A DNA stretch of 64,000 nucleotides from CAZWDL01 sp964632995 (GTDB lineage: Bacteria; Bacteroidota; Bacteroidia; Chitinophagales; Saprospiraceae). The position numbers were made by a program, and so were the translations under genes. The notes under the pieces are model-generated. The model was not told the origin of the DNA. It searched no databases and worked only from the letters and a program-made list of their open reading frames with translations. Positions 26,372 to 34,376 of this stretch are shown piece by piece. Numbering within the stretch: position 1 is the first letter of the stretch; each line of letters opens with the position of its first letter. Where the stretch lies: positions 53,318 through 117,317 of the forward strand of contig CAZWDL010000003.1 in NCBI GenBank assembly GCA_964632995.1, read 5' to 3'.

Positions 26372-26854
26372 TCAGATATCGATCTCGATATTCCGTTGTT
26401 GAGGTACCGTTTCCAGCCGTTCCGTTTGCCGGGTCACCTCCAATATCTTGTTGTGCTGCTGCTGCAGCAGATCTTGGATACCGGCAGCTGTTTGCTTTCC
26501 TTGCCCCAGGCTTTCCCGGTAATAGTCGGACAGCGCCTGTTCCGTTTCATGGCAAAGGCTAATGACCTCCAGCCGTTTGTTGTCGGCCAGGGCTTCTTCC
26601 AGTTCCGGCCAGCGTTTTTCAATCAGCGGCATAAGGCCTTCGGTATTCTTGTTGGGCATGGGTGCCGGGCTCGTATTTTCGAGAAAGCGACGCACCTGCT
26701 GTCCGAGATCTTCCCGGTAAGCGGCCAGGCTTTTCAACAAGCCGGCTAAATCATCGCTTTTCGCCAGATCGGAGGCTTTGTTGTAATATTCTGCTGCCCG
26801 CTCGTGTCGCTGTAGCAGCGTATAAAGAATAACATATACCATTTCCGTTTTCAT
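26372..26854 (-). CDS. Four-helix-bundle protein, DUF2383/PA2169-like
   Basis: A 160-residue soluble all-helical protein. It resembles ferritin-like four-helix-bundle proteins of the PA2169/DUF2383 group, with ALADNKRLEVISLCHETEQALSD-type content and a C-terminal helix (GIQDLLQQQHNKILEVTRQ). That group is usually found with stress genes such as CsbD. There is no clear metal-ligand set, so a metal function is not claimed. The assignment is moderate. Transcribed after the CsbD gene on the same strand. Confidence 0.55.
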   Translation of the reverse strand: MKTEMVYVILYTLLQRHERAAEYYNKASDLAKSDDLAGLLKSLAAYREDLGQQVRRFLENTSPAPMPNKNTEGLMPLIEKRWPELEEALADNKRLEVISLCHETEQALSDYYRESLGQGKQTAAGIQDLLQQQHNKILEVTRQTERLETVPQQRNIEIDI

Positions 26855-26985
26855 AATATTTAATAGTTATCAATCGAGAAATCCACAGCTGGCTTTTTGA
26901 ACAGGACAATCACCTGCAGAACAACGCCTGCCTACGGGGACTTCTCTTTGTATTAGAAGTACGACAGCGGTCAGCGGAAGGAAAA

Positions 26986-27201
26986 TTACTCCTCGTAATT
27001 ATTGATCAGCGTTTCCAGCTCCTGCCGGCTTTTGCCGATGCGGCGCTCAATGCGGCCGAGCAGGGCTTCTTCGCCTCCAGGGAGAAAGTCGAGATCTTCC
27101 CGCCGAAGTGTGCTAAAATCCTCCAGCAGCCGACGGCGTATTTTTTCCCAGTTCCGGGTTAATTTTTCTTTTAGTTCTGGATCAATGGTTTGGTCACTCA
27201 T
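26986..27201 (-). CDS. CsbD-family stress protein
   Basis: A 71-residue protein of the CsbD family (sigma-B-dependent stress proteins in Bacillus, common in other bacteria). The pattern NWEKIRRRLLEDFSTLRRED, then LDFLPGGEEALLGRIERRIG and KSRQELETLI, matches the family core. The ATG at 27201 is chosen for the family N-terminus; an in-frame ATG at 27234 abuts the stop of the upstream small gene (TAAATG) and would add 11 residues. Probably co-transcribed with the Pro/Lys-rich peptide gene. The molecular role is unknown. Confidence 0.85.
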   Translation of the reverse strand: MSDQTIDPELKEKLTRNWEKIRRRLLEDFSTLRREDLDFLPGGEEALLGRIERRIGKSRQELETLINNYEE

Positions 27202-27234
27202 ATCTATGTCATTGAATTGAAAAATGCTGTTCAT

Positions 27235-27381
27235 TTACTGGTCTTCCTTCAGCGGATTGGGCGCCTCCCGGCCGATGTCAGGTTTGGTCGGCTTTCCGGG
27301 CTTTTCCTTATCGCGTTTTGGTTTTTCCGGCTTATCCGGTTTTTCCGGCTTATCCGGTTTGGGTGGCTTTTGAAAAATCAT
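27235..27381 (-). CDS. 48-residue Pro/Lys-rich small protein
   Basis: A short minus-strand frame from ATG at 27381 to TAA at 27237-27235. It starts MIFQKPPKPDKPEKPDKPEK and is built of KPD/KPE repeats, followed by a second Lys/Pro part and the end IGREAPNPLKEDQ. The regular repeat and the stop-start contact with the CsbD gene (TAAATG) support translation. It has no hydrophobic segment. The function is unknown; it could be an intrinsically disordered, stress-linked peptide. It is below normal gene-finder length. Confidence 0.6.
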   Translation of the reverse strand: MIFQKPPKPDKPEKPDKPEKPKRDKEKPGKPTKPDIGREAPNPLKEDQ

Positions 27382-27416
27382 ATCGTTTTAGTTTTTATGT
27401 TGAAAAATTAGCTGCA

Positions 27417-28352
27417 CTACTCTTTCTGCGACGCTCCGTTACCGGTTCGAAGTGCTTGATCATCGAGCACTTCGTTGAGCCGCTCCCCTCCCTTGATTCC
27501 AAAATCCAATGTCCGGATAGGAAAGGGAATGGTAATATTATTTTCATCGAAAGCTTTTTTAAGCGCCATGATCGCTTCGCTACGCGCCTGCAGGTAAGCC
27601 CCCTGGGAAGCATTTGTCAACCAAAAGCGCAGAATGAAATTGATGGAGCTGCTCCCGAAGCCGGTGTAATAAAAGTCTATATCCCGGCTGCTGTCATAGG
27701 AGCAGTTCGCTTTGATTGTCTCCAGGGTTAATTCCTTAACCTTGGCCAGATCATCACCGTAGGAAATACCGCATTCCAGCGCCACACGGCGCTCCTCAGT
27801 ATTCGTGTAGTTCACCATGGGATTCTGAATAACCAGCCTGTTGGGAATAGTCACCTGCTTGCCGTCATTGCTGCGAATCAGCGTGGTCCGCAGGGTGATA
27901 TTCTCTATGGTACCAAAGTAATCGTTGGTCTCCACCAGGTCTCCTATATTGTAGAGCTTACGAACGGAAAGTAAAATACCCGAGAACAGATTAACAATGG
28001 GTTCCTGCAGCGCCAGACCTATAACCAAACCGGCAACGCCTGCACCAGCCAGCAAAGAAGCCAGCACCGTGCTCAGATTGAGAATTCCCAGAGCGATAAA
28101 AACAAATATGGCGACGAAGACAAAAGTACTAATATTGGATACAACTCTGGTTATGGTTATGTTAGTACTCATACGCCTCAGCGCACTGTGAAAGTACCTC
28201 TTGACATAACGAGCCAGCCAGATTCCAAGACCAATAACTAACAGAGCCAGGATGAAATTGGGCAAGTTGGTTATAATGGTATCTAACCAGCCCACCAGCT
28301 TATCTGACAGGTTGTTCCACGACTCATTGAGCTGCTCTAATAAACCTTCCAT
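27417..28352 (-). CDS. Mechanosensitive ion channel, MscS family
   Basis: A 311-residue MscS-type channel that opens when membrane tension rises and lets solutes out during osmotic downshock. Three hydrophobic segments are at about 25-45, 65-90 and 95-125; the last is the pore helix (LLAGAGVAGLVIGLALQEPI). The beta-domain follows (VRKLYNIGDLVETND, TLRTTLIRSNDGKQVTIPN) and then the C-terminal domain (ISYGDDLAKVKELTLE). The ATG at 28352 is preferred over a TTG two codons upstream. It belongs with nhaA, CsbD and Hsp20 in an osmotic/stress setting. Confidence 0.93.
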   Translation of the reverse strand: MEGLLEQLNESWNNLSDKLVGWLDTIITNLPNFILALLVIGLGIWLARYVKRYFHSALRRMSTNITITRVVSNISTFVFVAIFVFIALGILNLSTVLASLLAGAGVAGLVIGLALQEPIVNLFSGILLSVRKLYNIGDLVETNDYFGTIENITLRTTLIRSNDGKQVTIPNRLVIQNPMVNYTNTEERRVALECGISYGDDLAKVKELTLETIKANCSYDSSRDIDFYYTGFGSSSINFILRFWLTNASQGAYLQARSEAIMALKKAFDENNITIPFPIRTLDFGIKGGERLNEVLDDQALRTGNGASQKE

Positions 28353-28553
28353 ACTCAATTTAACTTGTTAAACTGATACCTAGTTATTCAACAAAGCCTT
28401 ATAAGACATGTTCACCCCGGTTGCTTCCCCACCTCCATTTACCCTTGCAAACATTCCCTTTTTTCCCACTCCAAGCCATTGAACATCACTCCCAGGGCCT
28501 CGTTGTATAATTGAACGTCAGTATTATTATAAAAACCCAAAACCATCTACATT

Positions 28554-28994
28554 ATGGCAATTATTAATTGGAGACCCGTAGAACGCAGCACCAACCTATC
28601 CAGATGGATGGATGATTTTTTCAATGATCGTATGGACAGCATGATGAGCACCCCCACCGGCGTTTCTACGCCGGCCGTTAACGTGCTCGATGAAGAAGAC
28701 CGCATCGAACTGCATGTCGCAGCTCCCGGACTCAAAAAGAACGACTTCGACGTCCGGGTAGACAATGGGATCCTGTCCGTAAGTGCCGAACGCGAAGAAG
28801 AAGAAAAAAAAGAAGAAGACAACTTTACCCGGCGTGAGTTCAGCTATACTTCCTTCCGGCGGCAGTTTACGCTTCCTGAAAATGTGGAAGATGAGGACAT
28901 TAAGGCCGAATACGAAGACGGAGTGCTCAAAATCCACATTCCAAAAAAAGAAATGGAAGTAAAAAAGCAACCCAAACAAATTGAGATCAGCTGA
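28554..28994 (+). CDS. Small heat-shock protein, Hsp20/alpha-crystallin
   Basis: A 146-residue ATP-independent chaperone. The alpha-crystallin domain spans about 40-135 (AVNVLDEEDRIELHVAAPGL, KKNDFDVRVDNGILSVSAE, then EYEDGVLKIHIPKKE). A C-terminal IEI (IxI motif, from PKQIEIS) is present for oligomer assembly. An acidic EEEEKKEE loop joins the strands. It is normal length and is followed by a clear terminator. Confidence 0.95.
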   Translation: MAIINWRPVERSTNLSRWMDDFFNDRMDSMMSTPTGVSTPAVNVLDEEDRIELHVAAPGLKKNDFDVRVDNGILSVSAEREEEEKKEEDNFTRREFSYTSFRRQFTLPENVEDEDIKAEYEDGVLKIHIPKKEMEVKKQPKQIEIS

Positions 28995-29017
28995 ACAAGC
29001 ACAAGCTAAGTTCAGAC

Positions 29018-29054
29018 AGGCCCCTGTCTTCCAAGCAAAGGCAGGGGCCTTTCT
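29018..29054 (+). terminator. Rho-independent terminator after hsp20
   Basis: AGGCCCCTGTCTT (29018-29030) pairs with AAGGCAGGGGCCT (29038-29050) with one G-U or mismatch, then a short T run. Confidence 0.85.
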
Positions 29055-29100
29055 TAATCCTACGCTATCCAGGAAAAATTCTATAACTACCTTTTATCGT

Positions 29101-30636
29101 ATGGCATTCATTGGCACAGCTATCAAAACATTTATAGACCTCCGTCACGATTTAATGGGAGGATTGGAAGACGCCGGGAAATTGCAGCGGAAGGAGCTCC
29201 GCAAATTGTTAGAAAAAGCCAAATCTACCTCTTTTGGGATTTACTACGGCTTTGATCAGATACTCCATTCCGATGATCCGGTGAAGGCCTTTCAGCAATC
29301 CGTCCCAGTATTTGAATACGCCCCTATGAACGAGCGCTGGTGGCGGCAACAACGCCGGCTGCCCAATATCACCTGGCCAGGCAGGCCCAATTATTACGCA
29401 CTCTCTTCCGGCACCACCAGCCACCGCAGCAAACGCATCCCCGTCACCGACGACATGCTGGAATCCATCCGCTCGGTCGGCATTAACCAGCTGGAAACTC
29501 TGGCCAACTTTAACTTCGATCCGGAAATTTTTGAAAAAGACATTCTCATGTTGAGCAGCTCCGCGGAGTTGCAGGAACACGAGGGGCATCTCGAAGGGGA
29601 AATCAGCGGTATCAACGTTCGCAACTTCCCCTCCTGGACCGACGCATTCTATAAGCCCGGGCAGGACATTGCCAAAATCGCCGACTGGGATGCACGAGTA
29701 GATAAAATTGCCGATCGCGCGCCCGACTGGGATGTCGCCGCGCTCGCCGGCATCCCCTCCTGGATATTGCTAATGCTGAAAAAAGTGATCGAACGCCATC
29801 AGCTGGATACCATACACGATATTTGGCCCAACCTCACCGTCTACGCCTCGGGCGGCGTGGCCTTCGAGCCCTACCGCGAGAGCTTCAATAAGCTCTGTGA
29901 ACACCCGCTTATCATTATGGACACCTACCTGGCCTCCGAAGGCTTCTTTGCCTATAATGCCCGTCCTGAGACAAAAGCCATGCGGCTGGCCCTGGAAAAC
30001 GGTCTCTTCTTCGAATTTATTCCCTTCGACAAACGCGGTTTCGACGCTCAGGGCAATCTGCTGGAAGATCCGCTCTGCCTCAGCATCGATGAAGTAGAGG
30101 AAGGCAAAGAATATGCCCTCCTCGTTTCTACCGTAGCAGGCGCCTGGCGCTATATGATCGGTGATACGGTTCGCTTCACCGATAAAGACCGCTGGGAAAT
30201 CCTGCTCACCGGCCGAACCAAGTACTTCCTCAACGTGGTCGGTTCCCAGCTCTCCGAAGATAAAATGAACCGCGCCATCCAGCAGCTCTCCAATACCATA
30301 GGCATCAGCATAAACGAATTTACCGTGGCGGCCTTGCAGAACGAACAGGAAGAATACTTCCATCAATGGGTGCTCGGCGGCGAAGATACCTTCGACGAAG
30401 AAAAGGCAAGGGATCTGCTCGATGATATTCTTCGGGACATCAATAAAGCCTATGATATGGCCCGCGGCAAGGCACTGCGGTATGTTAAAGTGAAAAGTGT
30501 TCCCAAACAGTCCATCTATGAATGGCTGGAGGAGAATAAAAAGAAGGGTGGACAAGTGAAGCTGCCCAAAATAATGAAACCAGAACAGATGCAGGACCTG
30601 CTCGAGTTCTTGAAGACGAGAGTCGATGGTCGATAG
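29101..30636 (+). CDS. GH3 auxin-responsive-promoter family (acyl-adenylate/amido synthetase-like) protein
   Basis: A 511-residue protein of the plant GH3 (auxin conjugating) superfamily, in the acyl-adenylate-forming ANL class. The ATP-binding loop is SSGTTSHRSKRIPVT at about 101-115. Other conserved parts are TYLASEGFFAYN, GAWRYMIGDTVRFTDKDRWE and GRTKYFLNVVGSQLSE. Plant members join amino acids to hormones; bacterial members are uncharacterised and the substrate is unknown. The ATG at 29101 is chosen over 28981, which lies across the hsp20 terminator. The gene is separated from hsp20 by that terminator and has no other partner. Confidence 0.9.
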   Translation: MAFIGTAIKTFIDLRHDLMGGLEDAGKLQRKELRKLLEKAKSTSFGIYYGFDQILHSDDPVKAFQQSVPVFEYAPMNERWWRQQRRLPNITWPGRPNYYALSSGTTSHRSKRIPVTDDMLESIRSVGINQLETLANFNFDPEIFEKDILMLSSSAELQEHEGHLEGEISGINVRNFPSWTDAFYKPGQDIAKIADWDARVDKIADRAPDWDVAALAGIPSWILLMLKKVIERHQLDTIHDIWPNLTVYASGGVAFEPYRESFNKLCEHPLIIMDTYLASEGFFAYNARPETKAMRLALENGLFFEFIPFDKRGFDAQGNLLEDPLCLSIDEVEEGKEYALLVSTVAGAWRYMIGDTVRFTDKDRWEILLTGRTKYFLNVVGSQLSEDKMNRAIQQLSNTIGISINEFTVAALQNEQEEYFHQWVLGGEDTFDEEKARDLLDDILRDINKAYDMARGKALRYVKVKSVPKQSIYEWLEENKKKGGQVKLPKIMKPEQMQDLLEFLKTRVDGR

Positions 30637-30773
30637 TCCAACTCCTGCGGTGGCCGGGCTCTCCCCCCCGGCGTATCAAATTACCCGCATCTTCAGTTGG
30701 GGCTAACTTCGTCGGTTCTTCTGTTTTCCCAGTCCCGAGTGACCAGGGTGGGAGAATCTTGAATTTTTCACCT

Positions 30774-31376
30774 CTACTGCCACGGCCTCATTTCCGGCCG
30801 GTCCATACAAACCTCTTCCTCTACTTCCTGCCCCAGCATCAATTCCACTTCTTCCGGCGACATGTAGAAGCGTTCGATACGTATCTTGTACTCATTGGGC
30901 AGGCTGGATTCCTCCAGGATAAACTTCTTGGTCGCCTTAATGTGTTCGCCGAAGCCGTGGTCGATCGCGTGCAGGTCGGCCATGCGCTCGGCCCCGATGC
31001 GGAAATATTCAAAGGCTACGTAACCGAAGCCGAATCCCATGAGGTTTAATCCTCCCCTTTTCAGGTAATCTACCAAATGGCCGAGTTCGTGAGCGAACCA
31101 GCCGGCCAACACCGCTTCGGGTAATTCATCGACCCGGATTTGACGATTTATCCGGGTATGATCGTTGATGTCAATCTGGTAATGGCGCCGTCGCCTGTGA
31201 AAAAAATGGCGGTTTAGCACCGGCTGCGCCTGCATGGTCGTATGCCGCAGCGGCCGGCATTTTATCCGTATGATATGCGGATGTAAAACCGGGAAGTAGT
31301 GAAGGGTCTCCAGGAATATTTCTTTGACCCGATCCGATTCGATATTGGTAAAACGGATGTGTTTTTCGTAAGCCAT
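30774..31376 (-). CDS. Putative zinc metalloprotein with HELGH motif
   Basis: A 200-residue soluble protein with HELGH at about 96-100 (AGWFAHELGHLVDYL), the zinc-binding pattern HExxH of metallopeptidases. A downstream AERMADLHAIDHGFG region may supply the third ligand. There is no signal peptide and no pro-domain. The family is one of the uncharacterised short peptidase-like proteins of Bacteroidota. Proteolytic activity is inferred from the motif only. It lies downstream of htrA but is separated by a terminator. Confidence 0.75.
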   Translation of the reverse strand: MAYEKHIRFTNIESDRVKEIFLETLHYFPVLHPHIIRIKCRPLRHTTMQAQPVLNRHFFHRRRRHYQIDINDHTRINRQIRVDELPEAVLAGWFAHELGHLVDYLKRGGLNLMGFGFGYVAFEYFRIGAERMADLHAIDHGFGEHIKATKKFILEESSLPNEYKIRIERFYMSPEEVELMLGQEVEEEVCMDRPEMRPWQ

Positions 31377-31410
31377 ATGCTTTGAGTAAGGTTATTTCGG
31401 TAACAAACAA

Positions 31411-31443
31411 CAAAAGCCTGAAAAATCGATTTTCAGGCTTTTG
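31411..31443. terminator. Terminator hairpin after htrA
   Basis: CAAAAGCCTGAAAA at 31411-31424 pairs with TTTTCAGGCTTTTG at 31430-31443, perfectly, with a short loop. The T tracts on both strands let it end the minus-strand htrA transcript. Confidence 0.85.
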
Positions 31444-31476
31444 TCAGGGGAATCAGCTTTCAATCAGACGCGGCAG

Positions 31477-32985
31477 TTACTGGTCCATTCCGAAGCCGTA
31501 GTAATACACTCCCGGATAGTCTTTATAAACGCCTTTTAGAAGTACGCCGCCGGAGCCTTTCTGCCTGAGATATTCTTTGAACACCTCCACAGATGTGACC
31601 TTCTGCCCATCCACATTGGTAATGATAAATCCTTCACGCATTTTGGTTTCGCGGCTCAGCTTGCCGTCGCGCAGATCGGTTACCATCACGCCGCCTTCGA
31701 TACCCAACTCTTGGGCCAGTTCGTCACTGACGTTTTCGAAGCTGGCGCCGAGCATGGCCTCCAGCGATCCTTCGCCGCCTTCTGCGGCAGCCATTTGGGT
31801 AGCTTCCTCGCGGCTTTTCAAGGTCACGTTGAACGTACGGCGATTGCCGTCGCGGTTGACGACGATCTCTACCTCATCACCGGGTTCGCGCTGAGCGATG
31901 ACCTCTTGTAATCCGGCGGGTGAATTGACGTCGCGGCCTTCAATCTCGACGATCACGTCACCGGACTGAATACCGGCAGCGGCGGCAGCGCTGTTTTGCA
32001 GCAGACTGTCGACATACACACCCTGTACTATATCCAGGTTTTCCTCCTCGGCCAGCTGGCTGTTTACACCGCGAATCATGACACCGAGATAGCCTCTTCT
32101 TACCGTTCCGTACTGAATGAGATCTTCAATTACTTTATTGGCAATATTGGAAGGCACGGCAAACCCGTATCCGGAATAGGCGCCGGTGGGGCTGGCGATC
32201 GCGGTATTGATACCGATCAGGCCACCGTCCATATTGACCAGGGCGCCGCCGCTGTTGCCGGGGTTGATAGCCGCATCAGTTTGAATAAAGGATTCTATGG
32301 CGTATTGATCGCGGAAGATATTAATACTTCTTCCCGTCGCGCTGACGATGCCGGCCGTTACCGTAGAATTCAGGTTAAAAGGGTTACCCACCGCCAGCAC
32401 CCACTCTCCGACTTTTACATTATTGGAGTTGGCCAGCGGAAGCACAGGCAAATCGTTTTCCTTAATTTGTAGAACCGCCAGGTCGGTCGTCGGATCTGTG
32501 CCCACTACTTTAGCTTTATAGCTGCGGTTGTCAAAAAGCGTAACATTAATTTCATCGGCCTTGGCGACCACGTGATTGTTGGTTATAACATACCCGTCCT
32601 GACTGATAATCACGCCCGAACCGGTGCCCTGCTGTGGCTGTGGTTGTTGCTGAGGCCCCTGGAAATAACGATCGAAAAAATCTTCCCCGAAAAAGTCGCG
32701 GAAGGGCTCCGGAATACGTTGCCGGGGTTGCTGGTTTGCTCTGACCTGCATCGTCGAGCGAATATGGACAACGGCATTCATCACCTTTTCAGCCACCTCA
32801 GTGAATTCAGTGGAAGGCGGAGTATTACTTCCCGTTTTGGTGTATTTCGCACTCGGTGCAGGAGTACTGTTTATATATTCTATTTGCACTTTTTCACTAC
32901 GTTGAGTGAAATAGTCGTAGGCGCCGATAGTGATCAAACTCACCAGCAGCGCTACGATACCTGCGTAAATAATTGTTTTTCTCAT
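31477..32985 (-). CDS. htrA: Periplasmic serine protease HtrA/DegP type
   Basis: A 502-residue trypsin-like protease that degrades or refolds damaged envelope proteins. An N-terminal membrane segment (IIYAGIVALLVSLITIGAYD, about 5-24) acts as signal or anchor. The catalytic triad is His138 (TNNHVV), Asp168 (TTDLAV) and Ser245 (GNSGGA). Two PDZ domains follow (about 295-385 and 400-500). A Gln/Pro-rich loop precedes the protease domain. It is monocistronic, with its own terminator, and fits the envelope-stress theme of this block. Confidence 0.95.
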   Translation of the reverse strand: MRKTIIYAGIVALLVSLITIGAYDYFTQRSEKVQIEYINSTPAPSAKYTKTGSNTPPSTEFTEVAEKVMNAVVHIRSTMQVRANQQPRQRIPEPFRDFFGEDFFDRYFQGPQQQPQPQQGTGSGVIISQDGYVITNNHVVAKADEINVTLFDNRSYKAKVVGTDPTTDLAVLQIKENDLPVLPLANSNNVKVGEWVLAVGNPFNLNSTVTAGIVSATGRSINIFRDQYAIESFIQTDAAINPGNSGGALVNMDGGLIGINTAIASPTGAYSGYGFAVPSNIANKVIEDLIQYGTVRRGYLGVMIRGVNSQLAEEENLDIVQGVYVDSLLQNSAAAAAGIQSGDVIVEIEGRDVNSPAGLQEVIAQREPGDEVEIVVNRDGNRRTFNVTLKSREEATQMAAAEGGEGSLEAMLGASFENVSDELAQELGIEGGVMVTDLRDGKLSRETKMREGFIITNVDGQKVTSVEVFKEYLRQKGSGGVLLKGVYKDYPGVYYYGFGMDQ

Positions 32986-33198
32986 TTTGCACTCAAATTT
33001 TAATTCAACAAATCTCCGCTACAAGCCTGATACATAAGACCTGCAAACTCGAGTTTTCTTTCTCGAAATCAATAGAAAAGATTTATCCCGACGATCCGTC
33101 TATATAAAAGTAGAGCCGTGGGAGATGTTCAGAGAGGGGAAAAATCTTTGATGCCGGAATGTCTGGATGGGTATAGGTGAATTCGGGAATAATCCGGG

Positions 33199-34278
33199 TT
33201 AAAACAACTGATCGATCCGGTTTTTCTGAATAGCCTGCCAGGCGGTGGCCCCGCACATTTGTACGACAAAATTGAGGTTGGCGAAGCGGGCATCCCCGGT
33301 CAGCCCTTTTTGATACCGATAATAAATTTGCTGCACGATAACGGCGATCTTGAACATCCCATAAACATAGTAGTAAACAATGTTGCCCACATCGCGTCCG
33401 CTTTTACGCGCATACCACTCCGCTATTTCCGAGCGGCTGGGGTTGCCGGGCAAAGTAGTGGGACTCAGCTGAAACTGCTGCATGATATCGGGATCATCGG
33501 TATTCATCCAGTAGCCCAGACTGGTGCCGAGGTCCATCAGAGGATCCCCCACAGTAGCCATTTCCCAATCCAGCACTGCGATCACCCTTGTCCAGTCGTT
33601 TGGGTCGAGAACGAGATTATCGTATTTGAAATCGTTGTGGATCAGGGCTGTTCCGCTTTCCGGCGGCAGATATTCAGCCAGCCAGCGGGCGCTTTTTTCC
33701 AGTTCAGGCACCTCGTCGGTTTTGGCGTTAAAATAGCGTTTGGTCCAGCCTTTGATCTGCCGCTCATTGTATCCTTCCGGCCTGCCCAGTTCGCCCAGCC
33801 CGGCCGCTTCGAAATCGAGTCCGTGTAATTCCACGAAGGTGTTCACCAATCCTTCCGCTGTTCCGTGCATCGTGGTAGCATCCGGAACCATCGCCTTAGG
33901 CATCTTCGGCCGCAGGATCACGCCTTCCACCCGTTCCATGATGTAAAATGTTGCTCCGGTGATCCTTTCGTCGTCACAATACAGCAGTGCCCGGGGCGCC
34001 TTATCCCAGTATTTCCCCAGCTGCGAAAGAATCCGGAACTCTCTCGACATATCATGGGCCGACTTGATCTTTGCCCCAACGGGCGGACGGCGCAGGACGA
34101 GCTGTCGCTCTCCCAGTTTGAGCAAATAGGTCAGGTTGGAATACCCTCGCGGAAACTGTTCGATCTCCAAGGTGCCAGAAGCATCTTCCAGACGTTCCTG
34201 CAAAAAAGCCTGCAGCCGGATGAGGTCGAGCTCCTCCCCTTCCCTGATATTGGTCGCCTGATCAATCCAAGATGACAT
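33199..34278 (-). CDS. Aminoglycoside phosphotransferase-like kinase (ACAD10/11 N-domain type)
   Basis: A 359-residue protein kinase-fold enzyme of the APH superfamily. The ATP-site part is YSNLTYLLKLGERQLVLRRP, the catalytic loop is IHNDFKYDNLVLD (about 215-227), and the metal site is VLDWEMATVGDP. Bacterial homologues of this subgroup lie next to acyl-CoA dehydrogenases, and in animals the two domains are fused in ACAD10/ACAD11, which act on 4-hydroxy acids. Here the acyl-CoA dehydrogenase gene is the next gene upstream on the same strand, so a joint pathway for hydroxy-acid degradation is likely. Antibiotic resistance is unlikely. Confidence 0.88.
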   Translation of the reverse strand: MSSWIDQATNIREGEELDLIRLQAFLQERLEDASGTLEIEQFPRGYSNLTYLLKLGERQLVLRRPPVGAKIKSAHDMSREFRILSQLGKYWDKAPRALLYCDDERITGATFYIMERVEGVILRPKMPKAMVPDATTMHGTAEGLVNTFVELHGLDFEAAGLGELGRPEGYNERQIKGWTKRYFNAKTDEVPELEKSARWLAEYLPPESGTALIHNDFKYDNLVLDPNDWTRVIAVLDWEMATVGDPLMDLGTSLGYWMNTDDPDIMQQFQLSPTTLPGNPSRSEIAEWYARKSGRDVGNIVYYYVYGMFKIAVIVQQIYYRYQKGLTGDARFANLNFVVQMCGATAWQAIQKNRIDQLF

Positions 34279-34376
34279 GCAAATACTGATTTTTACTGGA
34301 GTTCGTTTAATCCGGGTTTGGAAACTTCAGCGGGAGTTTGAACAACTTCTCCCGTCGGGCAAAGCCGGACAACCTT

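Noticed and set aside
33199..34278. Aminoglycoside resistance gene
   Set aside because: The protein is of the acyl-CoA dehydrogenase-linked kinase subgroup and sits beside such a dehydrogenase; resistance is not supported.
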